Shown one piece after another: positions 29,626 through 39,586 of a stretch of 39,586 nucleotides of DNA. The position numbers and the translations under genes are program-made. The notes below the pieces were generated by a model. That model was not told where the DNA came from. It did not search any database and saw only the letters and a program-made list of their open reading frames with translations. Every line of letters starts with the position of its first letter. Position 1 is the stretch's first letter. The DNA comes from DATGKR01 sp035294565 (GTDB lineage Bacteria > Actinomycetota > Acidimicrobiia > Acidimicrobiales > Palsa-688). The stretch spans positions 1-39,586 of the forward strand of contig DATGKR010000013.1 of the NCBI GenBank assembly GCA_035294565.1, given 5' to 3'.

Positions 29626-31764
29626 ATGGCCCACCCGGACGTACCGGCCGAGCAGGCCCATGTGGACCTGGCCTACCGGAGGCTGGCGGAGATGCGGGCC
29701 GCCGCCGAGTCGATGCTTCACGACGCCTTCGTGGAAAAGGGGGGCACCTTCCAAGCTCTCACCGAGAGGGACATCCGCGTCCGGAACAGCCTCGGGAGGC
29801 TGGAGCAGCTGCAGCTGGGCCGCGAGTCGCTCGTCTTCGGCCGGATCGACCGCAGGCTGCCCGGCGAGGCGGGGGAGGTGGAGGTGTTCCACATCGGCCG
29901 TCTCGCCGTCTCCGACGCAGACCAGGAGCCGCTGGTCGTCGACTGGAGGGCGCCGATCGCCGAGCCGTTCTACCGGGCCACCGGCGCCCATCCGATGGAC
30001 CTGGCCATGCGCCGCCACTTCCTGACCGACGGGCCGAAGGTCATCGACTTGGAGGACGAGCTCTTCGACCGGGAGGGGGAGGACGTCGGGCGTTCCCTGG
30101 GGCTGTCCGGCCCGCAGGTGCTGGTCGCCGCCGTTGAACGCTCGCGGACCGGCCGGATGCGCGACATCGTCGCGACCGTCCAGCGGGAGCAGGACGAGAT
30201 CATCCGCGCGCCGATGCCCGGCGTGCTCGTCGTGCAAGGCGGCCCGGGCACGGGCAAGACGGCGGTGGCGCTGCACCGGGCGGCGTACCTGCTCTACACC
30301 TACCGCTTCCCCCTGGAGTCGCAGGGGGTGCTCGTGGTCGGTCCCAACCCCACCTTCCTCCGCTACATCGAGCACGTGCTTCCGTCCCTCGACGAGACGG
30401 GGGTCGAGTTGTCGACGGTGAACGGTCTCTACCACGGCGTCCGCCCGGCCCGGATCGAAGCGGGCGCCGTCAAGCTGCTCAAAGGCGACGCGCGGATGGC
30501 CCGCGTGCTGGCCAGGGCCGTGGCCGACCGGCAGCGGCCGCTGAGACGCACCGCGGAGGTGCCCTACGGCAGGAGGGTGCTGCGGATCACACCGGCCCTG
30601 TCCGCCCAGCTGGTGTCGGCGGTCAAGCGCCGCGCCGGCACCCACAACGCCCGCCGGCGGACACTGGAGCAGCTGTTGTGGCGCCACCTGGCCGCGGAGC
30701 TGGCGGCCGGGGAACCGGGCGCCGAGCCGCCGGGGCCCGCCGAGCTCGGCTCCGTCTTGCGCAGGGAGCCGGAGATGGCGTCCGCCCTGGAGAGGATGTG
30801 GCCTCTGCTCACGCCCGAGCAGTTCCTCCGGGACCTCTTCGGCGCCCCGGCGCTCGTGGAGCTCGCCGCCCGAGGCATCCTCAGCCCCGCCGAGCAGGAG
30901 CTGCTCTACCGGCCCCGGGGCGGCCCTCACGAGGAGATTCCCTGGACCGACGCCGACGTGCCCCTCCTCGACGAGGCGGCGGCCTTGCTCGGCCCCCGCC
31001 GCAAGCTCAGCGGCGACGAACCCGGCGGGCTGCGGACCTTCGGTCATGTCGTCGTCGACGAGGCGCAGGATCTCAGCCCGATGCAGCTGCGGATGGTCGC
31101 CCGGCGCTCCCTGTCCGGGTCGATGACCGTGGTTGGCGACATCGCCCAGGCGACCGGGCCGTGGGCACCCGGCTCTTGGAGCCAGGTGGTCGAGCACCTT
31201 CCCACCAGGCGCGGTTGGCGCCTGTCCGAGCTCACCGTGAACTACCGCACCCCCAGCGAGATCATGGAGCTCGCAGCCCGTATCCTCGAGCAGCTCGCCC
31301 CCGGCATGCGACCCCCCGAGTCGGTGCGGTCCTCCGGCGCCCCGCCTCTCGTGCTCGACGTAGGGAGGCCATCCGGGCTCGGCCCGGACCCCAGGCTCGT
31401 CGGCTCGGTCGTCGCCGCGGTCCAGGACCATATGCGGGCCTCGCCGGAGGGGACGGCCGCGGTGATCGCACCCCCCAGCCTCCTCCGCCCGCTCGGCGAG
31501 GGCCTCGCGCAAGCCGGCGTCGTCTACGGCACCGCCGGGCGGGACGCCCTCGACGTGCCGGTCAGCCTGCTCTCCGTAGACGACGCCAAGGGCCTCGAGT
31601 TCGACTCGGTGACCGTCGTCGAGCCTGCCGCGGTGATCGCCGAGTCGCCTCAGGGTCTCCGCTCGCTCTACGTGGCGGTGACCCGGGCCACCCAGAGGCT
31701 CTCCGTGGTCCACTCCGCCCCGCTGCCGGCGGCCCTCGCCGGGGCGGCGCAGCATTCCGCTTGA
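29626..31764 (+). CDS. helD: HelD-like superfamily 1 helicase (RNA polymerase recycling)
   Basis: The 712-residue ATPase is related to UvrD/Rep. HelD proteins bind RNA polymerase and free it from nucleic acid or from stalled complexes; some protect against rifamycins. The N-terminal region (residues 1-75) is helical and charged, as expected for the secondary-channel arm. RLAVSDADQEPLVVDWRAPIAEPFYRAT near residue 90 is a HelD signature. VVQGGPGTGKTAVALHRAAYLLY holds Walker A near residue 205. VVVDEAQDLSPMQLRMV near residue 473 is motif II, VVGDIAQAT motif III, and LYVAVTRATQRLSVVH near residue 685 motif VI. ATG 29626 is the first start that avoids overlap with hemE. Divergent from hemE by 72 nt. 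Confidence 0.92.
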   Translation: MAHPDVPAEQAHVDLAYRRLAEMRAAAESMLHDAFVEKGGTFQALTERDIRVRNSLGRLEQLQLGRESLVFGRIDRRLPGEAGEVEVFHIGRLAVSDADQEPLVVDWRAPIAEPFYRATGAHPMDLAMRRHFLTDGPKVIDLEDELFDREGEDVGRSLGLSGPQVLVAAVERSRTGRMRDIVATVQREQDEIIRAPMPGVLVVQGGPGTGKTAVALHRAAYLLYTYRFPLESQGVLVVGPNPTFLRYIEHVLPSLDETGVELSTVNGLYHGVRPARIEAGAVKLLKGDARMARVLARAVADRQRPLRRTAEVPYGRRVLRITPALSAQLVSAVKRRAGTHNARRRTLEQLLWRHLAAELAAGEPGAEPPGPAELGSVLRREPEMASALERMWPLLTPEQFLRDLFGAPALVELAARGILSPAEQELLYRPRGGPHEEIPWTDADVPLLDEAAALLGPRRKLSGDEPGGLRTFGHVVVDEAQDLSPMQLRMVARRSLSGSMTVVGDIAQATGPWAPGSWSQVVEHLPTRRGWRLSELTVNYRTPSEIMELAARILEQLAPGMRPPESVRSSGAPPLVLDVGRPSGLGPDPRLVGSVVAAVQDHMRASPEGTAAVIAPPSLLRPLGEGLAQAGVVYGTAGRDALDVPVSLLSVDDAKGLEFDSVTVVEPAAVIAESPQGLRSLYVAVTRATQRLSVVHSAPLPAALAGAAQHSA

Positions 31765-31818
31765 GCCGGCGGGGTGGCGCCTGCGCCCGAGCCGTCCGGG
31801 TTGTGCTGGAATGGCCGG

Positions 31819-32142
31819 GTGGACCTGGAGGTGACCCTGGATGATTTCGCCCGTGCCTTCCAGGCGGGGGCGACCGTCCTGGACGTGCGCAACAGCGACG
31901 AGTACCGGGCCGCCCACGTGCCCGGCGCCGTGCTGATCCCCCTCCCCGAGCTGGCGGCTCGCCAGGAGGAGATCCCCGACGCCGACCCCCTCTACGTGAT
32001 CTGCGCGGTCGGGGGGCGCAGCCTGAGCGCCGTGCAGGCGCTCGTCGGCGCCGGCTACCGGGCCGTTTCGGTGGCGGGGGGCACCAACGGTTGGATCGAG
32101 CGAGGCGGACCGGTCGTCGCAGGCGACGAGCCGGGGGGATGA
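31819..32142 (+). CDS. Single-domain rhodanese
   Basis: Cytoplasmic sulfurtransferase of 107 residues that carries a persulfide on cysteine. LDVRNSDEYRAAHVPGAVLIPLPEL is the typical start and YVICAVGGRSLSAVQAL holds the active-site loop CAVGGR with catalytic Cys near residue 69. GTNGWIERGGPV ends the fold. GTG 31819 gives the normal length; an upstream in-frame ATG would add 15 unrelated residues. The partner is not evident from its neighbours. Together with ThiS, LarE and the CoA-disulfide reductase-like gene it adds to the sulfur-related genes in this window, though they are not one operon. Confidence 0.9.
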   Translation: MDLEVTLDDFARAFQAGATVLDVRNSDEYRAAHVPGAVLIPLPELAARQEEIPDADPLYVICAVGGRSLSAVQALVGAGYRAVSVAGGTNGWIERGGPVVAGDEPGG

Positions 32143-32214
32143 ACGCCACACCTCCTGCTTCTGACCGTGCGCCCGCAGCGCGCCCACCGACACCCCCGGC
32201 AGGCAACACACCCC

Positions 32215-32243
32215 TTCACGGACGGCGCCTGATCAGGTATTAT
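32215..32243 (+). promoter_or_regulatory. Promoter of the sigma factor gene
   Basis: TTCACG (32215-32220), a 17-nt spacer and TATTAT (32238-32243) match the housekeeping consensus closely. The leader of about 60 nt contains a short stem (TGGCG/CGCCA) and ends with GAGGA near the start codon. The rest of the 32143-32308 gap shows nothing else. Confidence 0.65.
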
Positions 32244-32308
32244 CCAGTTCCTGGCGGGCTCGCCAAGTAGCAACCTCCAGGGGTACATCCTAAGAAAGTC
32301 GAGGACGA

Positions 32309-33244
32309 GTGCCCAACAACCACGCCGCTCAGCCAGAGGAGGATTTGGTCCGCCTCTATCTGAACGACATAGGCAAGCACGCCCTTTTGACCAAGGACGA
32401 CGAGGCGCGCCTCGCCCAGGCCATCGAGGCCGGCAGGGAGGCCCGGGCGGAGATGGCCTCGTCGAAGCAGCTGACACCGACCCGCCGGCGGGAACTTCGC
32501 AGGCTGATACGCGACGGCGACGAAGCTGCCGAGACGTTCGTCAAGGCGAACCTCCGGCTGGTCGTGTCCATCGCCAAGAAGTACCAGGCCGCCGAGCTGC
32601 CGCTGCTCGACTTGGTCCAGGAGGGCAACCTGGGCCTGATGCACGCCGTCGAGAAGTTCGACTGGCGCAAAGGGTTCAAGTTCTCCACCTATGCCACGTG
32701 GTGGATCCGCCAGGCGATCACCAGGGGGATCGCCAACACCGGCAGGACGGTGCGTCTCCCAGTCCACGCAGGGGACCTGCTCACCAGGGTGACCAAGGCC
32801 CGCGGCCGGCTGGAGGGCCAGCTCGGCCGGCGCCCCACCGTCGCCGAGCTCGCCGCCGACCTGGAGCTGGAAGAGGAGAAAGTCACCGAGATACTCCGCC
32901 ACGCGGCCGAACCGTTGTCCCTTTCCGAGCCGCTCCGCGAGGACGGTGACGCCGAGCTCGGGGACGTCGTGGAGGACCGCTCGGCGGTCTCCCCGTTCGA
33001 CGCCGCAGCGGCGGCGCTGCTCTCCGGGGAGGTCAACAAGATGCTGATCGCCCTCGACGAGCGGGAGCGGGAGATACTCCGCCTGCGTTTCGGCCTCGAC
33101 CGGGGGGAGCCCCGAACCCTCGACGAGGTCGGCGAGCATTTCAGCCTCACGAGGGAGCGCATCCGACAGATAGAGGCGCGGGCCATGTCCAAACTTCGCC
33201 ATCCGTCGACGGACAGAGGCGCCCGGGAGCTCCTCACCGGCTAG
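32309..33244 (+). CDS. Group 2 sigma-70 factor
   Basis: RNA polymerase sigma subunit of 311 residues, without region 1.1. Region 1.2 is DLVRLYLNDIGKHALLTKDDEARLAQAIEAG from residue 12. Regions 2.1-2.4 run from FVKANLRLVVSIAKKYQ to FKFSTYATWWIRQAITR near residues 75-145. Region 3 follows. Region 4.2 is TLDEVGEHFSLTRERIRQIEARAMSKLRHP near residue 270. It is close to SigB/HrdB-type factors and should read promoters like TTGACA-N17-TATAAT. The short length and missing region 1.1 point to a non-essential paralogue, though it could be the main factor if no longer one exists. GTG 32309 has GAGGA just upstream. Confidence 0.92.
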   Translation: MPNNHAAQPEEDLVRLYLNDIGKHALLTKDDEARLAQAIEAGREARAEMASSKQLTPTRRRELRRLIRDGDEAAETFVKANLRLVVSIAKKYQAAELPLLDLVQEGNLGLMHAVEKFDWRKGFKFSTYATWWIRQAITRGIANTGRTVRLPVHAGDLLTRVTKARGRLEGQLGRRPTVAELAADLELEEEKVTEILRHAAEPLSLSEPLREDGDAELGDVVEDRSAVSPFDAAAAALLSGEVNKMLIALDEREREILRLRFGLDRGEPRTLDEVGEHFSLTRERIRQIEARAMSKLRHPSTDRGARELLTG

Positions 33245-33667
33245 TCAGAGGGTCCTGCCGCCGAAGGCACGCGGCAGACGGCCGAGCACCGCCGCCGCCA
33301 CCAGGTGCAGCTTCCGGCTGGAAACGACGACGACGGCGTAGGGCCCGTACTGGCCGGAGGGCGCGAGGGTGACCTGGCCGGGGGCGAAGGTGCCCTTGAA
33401 GGCCATGACGCAAACCCCGGTGTCGTCTTCGCGGGCCAGTTCGGCCCGCGCGTAGGCAGGCAGGCGGCTGCGCACGTAGTCGAGCGGTACGTGGTGCACC
33501 CCGATCAGGCGGGCCTTGGGGTCGTGCAGGGCGGCTCGGCCGACGGGTATCGCCCGGTAGCACGCCGACACCGAACCGTTGCCGACCACCGGGGTGGGAC
33601 CTCCGCAGGCGCCTGCCAGCACAGCGGCCGCCACCATGGCTGCGGCGAGGGCCAGCCGGCCTCTCAT
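33245..33667 (-). CDS. Putative small lipoprotein, unknown function
   Basis: The 140-residue protein has an N-terminal signal peptide: Arg2/Arg4, a hydrophobic Ala/Leu/Val stretch, and Cys21 in VLAGACGG as likely lipidation site. Ala rather than Leu at -3 is slightly off the usual lipobox. The mature part contains two further cysteines (SVSACYRAI and TGVCVMAFKG) that could form a disulfide. It ends in a hydrophobic, basic stretch. No family recognised. ATG 33667 overlaps the stop of the upstream membrane-protein gene (ATGA), so the two are probably co-expressed. Convergent with the sigma factor gene with no gap. Confidence 0.78.
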   Translation of the reverse strand: MRGRLALAAAMVAAAVLAGACGGPTPVVGNGSVSACYRAIPVGRAALHDPKARLIGVHHVPLDYVRSRLPAYARAELAREDDTGVCVMAFKGTFAPGQVTLAPSGQYGPYAVVVVSSRKLHLVAAAVLGRLPRAFGGRTL

Positions 33668-34797
33668 CCGACCTCCCGGGCGGGCCGTGCGTGCACCGCC
33701 GAGACGTGACCGGCGGTGCCGGGTGCCGCGGGGAGAGGTCGGCGGCCCCTGCCGGCGAGGGTGAGCATCCCCCAGGCGCTCCAGCCGACAGGCAGCACCA
33801 ACCAGAAGGAGACGAGGCGGTATATGAGCACCGCGGCCACCGTCGACTCGGCCCCCCCGCCGAAGGTCACCAAGGCGACGGTGATGCTGCCTTCCACGGC
33901 GCCGAGGCCGCCGGGCGTCACCGGCAGCACCGCCGCCAGTTGACCGGCACCGTAGGCCAGCAGGAGACCTCTCCAGGGTATTCCGACGCCGACCGCCAGG
34001 AACGAGATGGTCAGGCAGGAGAGGTCCGCCAGCCAGTAGGCGAGCCCCATCACCGCCGAGCGCGCCCATACCCCCGGCGTCGGGCTGACCGCCGCCAGCT
34101 CGTCGGTCCAGCCCTGGACCACCGCGGCGGCAGGTCGGGAAGGGTCGGGCCGGTGCACCAGGCGCTGGGACAGCCGCACGAGCCGGGTGACATGGGGGAC
34201 GACGCGCTGGCGCTCGGTGACGGCCAGCACGCAGAGCATGGCGAAGAGCAGGATGCCGAGGATCGCCTCGACCAGGTCGTAGGTGGTGCCGAGGGAGGCG
34301 GCCAGGGCCAGGCCGACCGCGGACACCGCGGCGAGTGCGGCGAACGCCACCACATTGAAGGCGACGATCACCCAGCCGGCCAGCAGGTCGTCGGCGTTCC
34401 ACCGGCGGTACTGGCGGAACACATAGGCGAGGTACACCACGCTGCCCCCGGGGAAGGAGTTCTGAATGGCCGAGCCGGCCAAGGTGATGCCGAACATGCT
34501 GCCCGCGGGAACCCTGACCCCCCCTGAGCGGAGGAGGCGGCGCTCCAGCGACGAAAGCGCCAGGTAGGACGTCGCCTCGGCGGCGACGGCGAGGGCCACC
34601 CATTCCCAGCGCAGCCTGCGGAGGTATCCGGTGACGCCGGCCAGCTCCTCGGTCTTGCCGGACACCGCCCACGCCGCCACGCCGACGGCGGCGATCCCCA
34701 CGGCGAAGCGGAGGTAAGGCCACGCCTTGGACCAGGTCCCCCTCGGCCGCGCCGCTCGGCGGGCGGCCGAGGTCGGCGGTTCGGGCGGACGGTCCAC
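33664..34797 (-). CDS. YbhN/AglD-type flippase-like membrane protein
   Basis: Integral membrane protein of 377 residues with about eight hydrophobic segments, of the lysylphosphatidylglycerol-synthase transmembrane family (UPF0104). ALSSLERRLLRSGGVRVPAG, GSAIQNSFPGGSVVYLAYVFRQ near residue 110 and LPVTPGGLGAVEGSITVALVTFG near residue 295 are family hallmarks. Members of this group are thought to move lipids or lipid-linked sugars; no synthase domain is attached, so lipid aminoacylation is unlikely. GTG 34797 is the first start after an acidic/Pro-rich N-terminal tail. It precedes the lipoprotein gene with ATGA overlap and is divergent from rpsL. Confidence 0.85.
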   Translation of the reverse strand: MDRPPEPPTSAARRAARPRGTWSKAWPYLRFAVGIAAVGVAAWAVSGKTEELAGVTGYLRRLRWEWVALAVAAEATSYLALSSLERRLLRSGGVRVPAGSMFGITLAGSAIQNSFPGGSVVYLAYVFRQYRRWNADDLLAGWVIVAFNVVAFAALAAVSAVGLALAASLGTTYDLVEAILGILLFAMLCVLAVTERQRVVPHVTRLVRLSQRLVHRPDPSRPAAAVVQGWTDELAAVSPTPGVWARSAVMGLAYWLADLSCLTISFLAVGVGIPWRGLLLAYGAGQLAAVLPVTPGGLGAVEGSITVALVTFGGGAESTVAAVLIYRLVSFWLVLPVGWSAWGMLTLAGRGRRPLPAAPGTAGHVSAVHARPAREVG

Positions 34798-34863
34798 TGC
34801 GCAGCGATTCTGGCACCGGGCGTCCCTCCACGGAGGCCGGTGCCGCTAGGCGGCCGGCTGCGC

Positions 34864-34869
34864 TACCAT
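34864..34869 (+). promoter_or_regulatory. Putative -10 box of the str operon
   Basis: TACCAT lies 84 nt upstream of the rpsL start; no good -35 was seen. The leader includes possible GC-rich pairing (GGCA and TGCC near 34910-34930) before the Shine-Dalgarno GAGAGGTGAG. Nothing else is visible between 34798 and 34953. Confidence 0.35.
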
Positions 34870-34953
34870 GTTCGACGGCCATCCGGCCCGTCGATGCGCG
34901 CGGCAGCGGGCGACGAACGGGCCCTTTGCCGCCGCCCCAGAGAGAGGTGAGGT

Positions 34954-35322
34954 TTGCCGACAATCGCGCAGCTGGTCCGGAAGGGCCGCGAACAAAAGAC
35001 GTCCAAGACCAAGACGCCGGCGCTGCGCGGCGCCCCTCAGCGGCGCGGGGTATGCACCCGGGTCTACACCACCACGCCGAAGAAGCCGAACTCTGCGCTT
35101 CGCAAGGTCGCCAGGGTGCGCCTCACCAGCGGGGTCGAGGTGACCGCCTACATCCCCGGCGAGGGGCACAACCTCCAGGAGCACTCGATCGTGCTCGTCC
35201 GAGGCGGACGGGTCAAGGACCTGCCCGGGGTGCGCTACAAGATCATCCGAGGCACCCTCGACACTTCGGGGGTCCGCGACCGCAAGCAGGCGCGCAGCCG
35301 ATACGGAGCCAAGCGGTCATGA
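34954..35322 (+). CDS. rpsL: 30S ribosomal protein S12
   Basis: Component of the decoding centre, 122 residues. PTIAQLVRKGREQK at the N-terminus, RRGVCTRVYTTTPKKPNSALRKVARVRL in the middle and GGRVKDLPGVRYKIIRGTLDTSGV near residue 85 are canonical. The Lys of TTTPKKPNSA and of GGRVKDLPG, positions where streptomycin resistance changes occur, are the sensitive-type residues. TTG 34954 follows GAGAGGTGAG. The stop codon overlaps the ATG of a 23-codon ORF. No rpoB/rpoC lies upstream in this window, where a YbhN-type gene is found instead. Confidence 0.98.
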   Translation: MPTIAQLVRKGREQKTSKTKTPALRGAPQRRGVCTRVYTTTPKKPNSALRKVARVRLTSGVEVTAYIPGEGHNLQEHSIVLVRGGRVKDLPGVRYKIIRGTLDTSGVRDRKQARSRYGAKRS

Positions 35323-35390
35323 GCCCCCAGCCCGTTGCGACAGCCCCCGTGGCCGCCCCGCCGGTCTGCGAGCCGGGGAGGGTGAAGTAG
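35319..35390 (+). CDS. Candidate 23-residue ORF linking rpsL and rpsG
   Basis: ATG 35319 overlaps the rpsL stop (ATGA) and the TAG at 35388-35390 is directly followed by the rpsG ATG. The peptide is rich in Pro, Ala and Val (starts MSPQPVATAPVAAPP) and has no recognised motif. Its last codons contain the rpsG Shine-Dalgarno GGGGAGGG. It could be a translated coupling peptide that keeps ribosomes on the mRNA between rpsL and rpsG. It may also be chance, since stop codons are rare in DNA of this composition. Confidence 0.4.
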   Translation: MSPQPVATAPVAAPPVCEPGRVK

Positions 35391-35861
35391 ATGCCGCGCA
35401 AAGGACCGGCGCCCCGGCGCGACCTCCAGCCCGACCCTGTCTACCGGTCGGTGCTCGTGACCCAGATCGTCAACAAGGTCCTCTCCCGAGGCAAGCGCAG
35501 CCTGGCCGAGCGGATCGTCTACCAGGCCCTCGACATCGTCAAGGAGCGCGGCGACGGCGACGCCCTCGGCGTGGTCAAGCGGGCGGTGGAGAACACCAAG
35601 CCGCAGCTGGAGGTCAAGAGCCGCCGGGTCGGCGGCGCCACCTACCAGGTGCCCGTGGAGGTGAGGCCCAAGCGTGCCAACACCCTTTCGATCCGCTGGC
35701 TCGTCGGCTACTCCCGCCAGCGCCGGGAGAAGACCATGGCCCAGAAGCTGGCCGCCGAGCTGCTCGACGCCTCCAACGGGGTCGGCGCCGCCGTGAAGCG
35801 CCGGGAAGACATGCACAAGATGGCCGAGTCGAACAAGGCCTTCGCCCACTACCGCTGGTAA
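35391..35861 (+). CDS. rpsG: 30S ribosomal protein S7
   Basis: Primary 16S rRNA binding protein of the small-subunit head, 156 residues. MPRKGPAPRRDLQPDPVYRSVLVTQIVNKVL, VKRAVENTKPQLEVKSRRVGGATYQVPVEVRP near residue 65, and RWLVGYSRQRREKTMAQKLAAELLDASN are diagnostic, as is the KRREDMHKMAESNKAFAHYRW end. ATG 35391 has GGGGAGGG upstream at normal spacing. Between rpsL and fusA as in most bacteria, probably co-transcribed. Confidence 0.98.
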   Translation: MPRKGPAPRRDLQPDPVYRSVLVTQIVNKVLSRGKRSLAERIVYQALDIVKERGDGDALGVVKRAVENTKPQLEVKSRRVGGATYQVPVEVRPKRANTLSIRWLVGYSRQRREKTMAQKLAAELLDASNGVGAAVKRREDMHKMAESNKAFAHYRW

Positions 35862-35886
35862 GCCAAGCCGGCACACAGGAAGCACG

Positions 35887-37989
<2,103 letters not shown>

Positions 37990-38029
37990 CCACTTCCAGA
38001 ACCACTATCTTTTAGTACCGCGTCAGGAT

Positions 38030-38045
38030 CCGGCCCGGTGGCCGG
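38030..38045 (+). other. Hairpin in the fusA-tuf spacer
   Basis: CCGGCC (38030-38035) and GGCCGG (38040-38045) pair around CGGT. It sits 28 nt before the tuf ATG, just ahead of AGGAG (38058-38062). It may be an mRNA processing or attenuation element, or chance in GC-rich DNA. The T-rich stretch at 38006-38016 just before it could hold a weak internal promoter. Confidence 0.35.
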
Positions 38046-38073
38046 CAACCAAGCCCTAGGAGCGAGCCTTTCC

Positions 38074-39264
38074 ATGGCAAAGCAGAAGTTCGAGCGCACC
38101 AAGCCCCACCTCAACATCGGCACGATGGGCCACATCGACCACGGCAAGACCACCTTGACCGCGGCGATCACCAAGGTCCTAGCCGAGCGGTACCCCGAGG
38201 GCAACGCTCCTGTGGCGTTCGACCAGATCGACAAGGCTCCCGAGGAACGCCAGCGCGGCATCACCATCAACATCGCCCACGTCGAGTACCAGACCCCCAA
38301 GCGCCACTACGCCCATGTCGACATGCCGGGCCACGCCGACTACATCAAGAACATGATCACCGGCGCGGCCCAGGTCGACGGTGCGATCCTGGTCGTGGCC
38401 GCCACGGACGGCCCGATGGCCCAGACGCGCGAGCACGTGCTGCTCGCCAGGCAGGTCGGGGTGCCGTCGATCGTCGTGGCGCTCAACAAGGCTGACGCAG
38501 TCGACGACGAGGAGCTGCTCGACCTCGTCGAACTCGAGGTCAGGGAGCTGCTCAACCAGTACGAGTTCCCCGGCGACGACACCCCCGTGATCAGGGTCTC
38601 GGCGCTCAAGGCCCTCGAGGGGGACAAGGAATGGGAGGACAAGATCATCGAGCTGATGGAGGCGGTCGACGAGTTCGTGCCCGAGCCCGAGCGCGACCTC
38701 GACAAGCCGTTCCTCATGCCGATCGAGGATGTCTTCACCATCCAGGGCCGTGGGACGGTAGTCACCGGAAAGGTGGAGCAGGGCCGGATCAAGGTGGGCG
38801 AGGATGTCGAGATCGTCGGCCTTCGGCCCACCCAGAAGACCGTGTGCACCGGCGTGGAGATGTTCCGCAAGCTCCTCGACGAGGGCCAGGCAGGCGACAA
38901 CATCGGCGCCCTGCTCCGCGGCACCAAGAAGGAGGACGTCGAGCGCGGCCAGGTCCTGTGCAAGCCGGGCTCCATAACCCCCCACACGCAGTTCGAAGCC
39001 GCCATCTACGTCCTGTCGAAGGAGGAGGGCGGCCGCCACAAGCCGTTCTTCAACAACTACCGGCCGCAGTTCTACTTCCGGACCACCGACGTCACCGGGA
39101 GCATCACGCTCCCCGAGGGAACCGAGATGGTCATGCCCGGCGACAACACGACCATCCAGGTGGAGCTGCAGAAGCCGATCGCCATGGACGAGGGCTTGCG
39201 CTTCGCCATCCGGGAGGGCGGCCGCACCGTGGCGTCCGGCCGGGTCACGAAGATCATCAAGTAG
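38074..39264 (+). CDS. tuf: Elongation factor Tu
   Basis: GTPase that brings aminoacyl-tRNA to the ribosome, 396 residues. GTMGHIDHGKTTLTAAI (P-loop) near residue 18, RGITINIAHVEYQT, DMPGHADYIKNM (G3) near residue 82 and NKADAVDDEELLDLVELEVRELL (G4) near 137 are present, as are domain II GRGTVVTGKVEQG and domain III with PQFYFRTTDVTG. ATG 38074 fits AKQKFERTKPHLN. Met and Ile in GTMGHIDHG are small departures from the more common GTIGHVDHG. Followed 5 nt later by rpsJ. Confidence 0.98.
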   Translation: MAKQKFERTKPHLNIGTMGHIDHGKTTLTAAITKVLAERYPEGNAPVAFDQIDKAPEERQRGITINIAHVEYQTPKRHYAHVDMPGHADYIKNMITGAAQVDGAILVVAATDGPMAQTREHVLLARQVGVPSIVVALNKADAVDDEELLDLVELEVRELLNQYEFPGDDTPVIRVSALKALEGDKEWEDKIIELMEAVDEFVPEPERDLDKPFLMPIEDVFTIQGRGTVVTGKVEQGRIKVGEDVEIVGLRPTQKTVCTGVEMFRKLLDEGQAGDNIGALLRGTKKEDVERGQVLCKPGSITPHTQFEAAIYVLSKEEGGRHKPFFNNYRPQFYFRTTDVTGSITLPEGTEMVMPGDNTTIQVELQKPIAMDEGLRFAIREGGRTVASGRVTKIIK

Positions 39265-39269
39265 CGCTC

Positions 39270-39586
39270 GTGGCAGACGGCACGAAGCAGCGGATCCGAA
39301 TACGCCTCAAGGCGTACGACCACGAGATCCTCGACCAGTCGACCAAGAAGATCGTCGAGACGGTGCTACGCACCCAGGCCCGGGTTCGGGGCCCGGTGCC
39401 GCTGCCCACCGAGCGCAACCGTTTTACGGTCATCCGTTCGCCGCACAAGTACAAGGACAGCCGCGAGCACTTCGAGATGCGCATCCACAAGCGCCTGCTC
39501 GACATCGTCGAGCACACACCGAAGACCGTCGACTCGCTTCAGCGCATCGAGCTGCCGGCGGGCGTCGACATCGAGATCAAGATACA
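39270..39586 (+). CDS. rpsJ: 30S ribosomal protein S10 (C-terminus off right edge)
   Basis: Binds the small-subunit head and, as NusE, takes part in antitermination. The 105 visible residues start with GTG 39270 and contain KQRIRIRLKAYDHEILDQSTKKIVETV, GPVPLPTERNRFTVIRSPHKYKDSREHFEMR and DIVEHTPKTVDSLQRIELPAGVDIEIKI. The gene is missing at most a few codons at the right edge. It starts 5 nt after tuf, so the S10 operon may be read from the str operon or from a promoter inside tuf. Confidence 0.97.
   Translation, partial: MADGTKQRIRIRLKAYDHEILDQSTKKIVETVLRTQARVRGPVPLPTERNRFTVIRSPHKYKDSREHFEMRIHKRLLDIVEHTPKTVDSLQRIELPAGVDIEIKI

Noticed and set aside
28525..32211. A minus-strand open frame of about 1228 codons
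   Set aside because: Only its last 342 codons are hemE. The rest is antisense to helD and the rhodanese and contains no family motifs; long frames without stops are common in GC-rich DNA.

Overview
This is a GC-rich window, roughly 70% by eye, densely packed with genes on both strands. The gene families point to an actinobacterium, most likely an Acidimicrobiia-like or other deep-branching, possibly uncultured, lineage. The main pointers are HemQ-type coproheme decarboxylase with HemY, GpgS, an actinobacterial Lhr helicase, an HrcA/CIRCE-controlled groEL without groES, and many starts that sit 6-9 nt behind a TANNNT box, which suggests leaderless transcripts. No tRNA, rRNA, CRISPR array, insertion sequence or prophage was seen, and there is no gene-free stretch longer than about 170 bases.

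Layout. Positions 1-3374 hold sugar and compatible-solute genes: otsA (running off the left edge), glycerate kinase and gpgS. Positions 3412-5057 hold a SAM-I riboswitch, a zinc-ribbon threonine-synthase-like enzyme and a ThiS/MoaD sulfur carrier ending in Gly-Gly. CIRCE-groEL follows (5058-6773). Positions 6896-10736 hold coproheme decarboxylase, a LarE-type sulfur transferase, a small four-cysteine protein, a CoA-disulfide/persulfide reductase-like flavoprotein and a Nudix hydrolase. An unrecognised gene and a very large Lhr helicase fill 10743-15745. An MFS exporter, an acetyltransferase, chorismate mutase, citrate synthase and TesB thioesterase occupy 15758-20016. Positions 20094-27119 carry envelope and glycan genes: GtrA, two methyltransferases, two glycosyltransferases, apolipoprotein N-acyltransferase (Lnt), a low-molecular-weight phosphatase and an alpha/alpha-toroid protein. 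The heme genes hemE-hemY (27176-29553) are followed by a HelD-like helicase, a rhodanese, a group 2 sigma factor, a lipoprotein and a YbhN-type membrane protein. The window ends in the str operon and the start of the S10 operon (rpsL, rpsG, fusA, tuf, rpsJ).

The most interesting points are: (1) the SAM riboswitch in front of a threonine-synthase-like enzyme paired with a sulfur-carrier protein, suggesting sulfur-carrier-dependent homocysteine synthesis from O-phosphohomoserine instead of, or as well as, threonine synthesis; (2) three conserved genes whose only credible start codons are non-standard (ATA, CTG, ATC); (3) an Lnt homologue with Ser in place of the nucleophilic Cys; (4) a 23-codon ORF exactly filling the rpsL-rpsG gap; and (5) a tightly overlapping glycosyltransferase-methyltransferase-toroid operon of unknown product. 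All assignments come from reading the sequence and from knowledge of the families. No database search was run.
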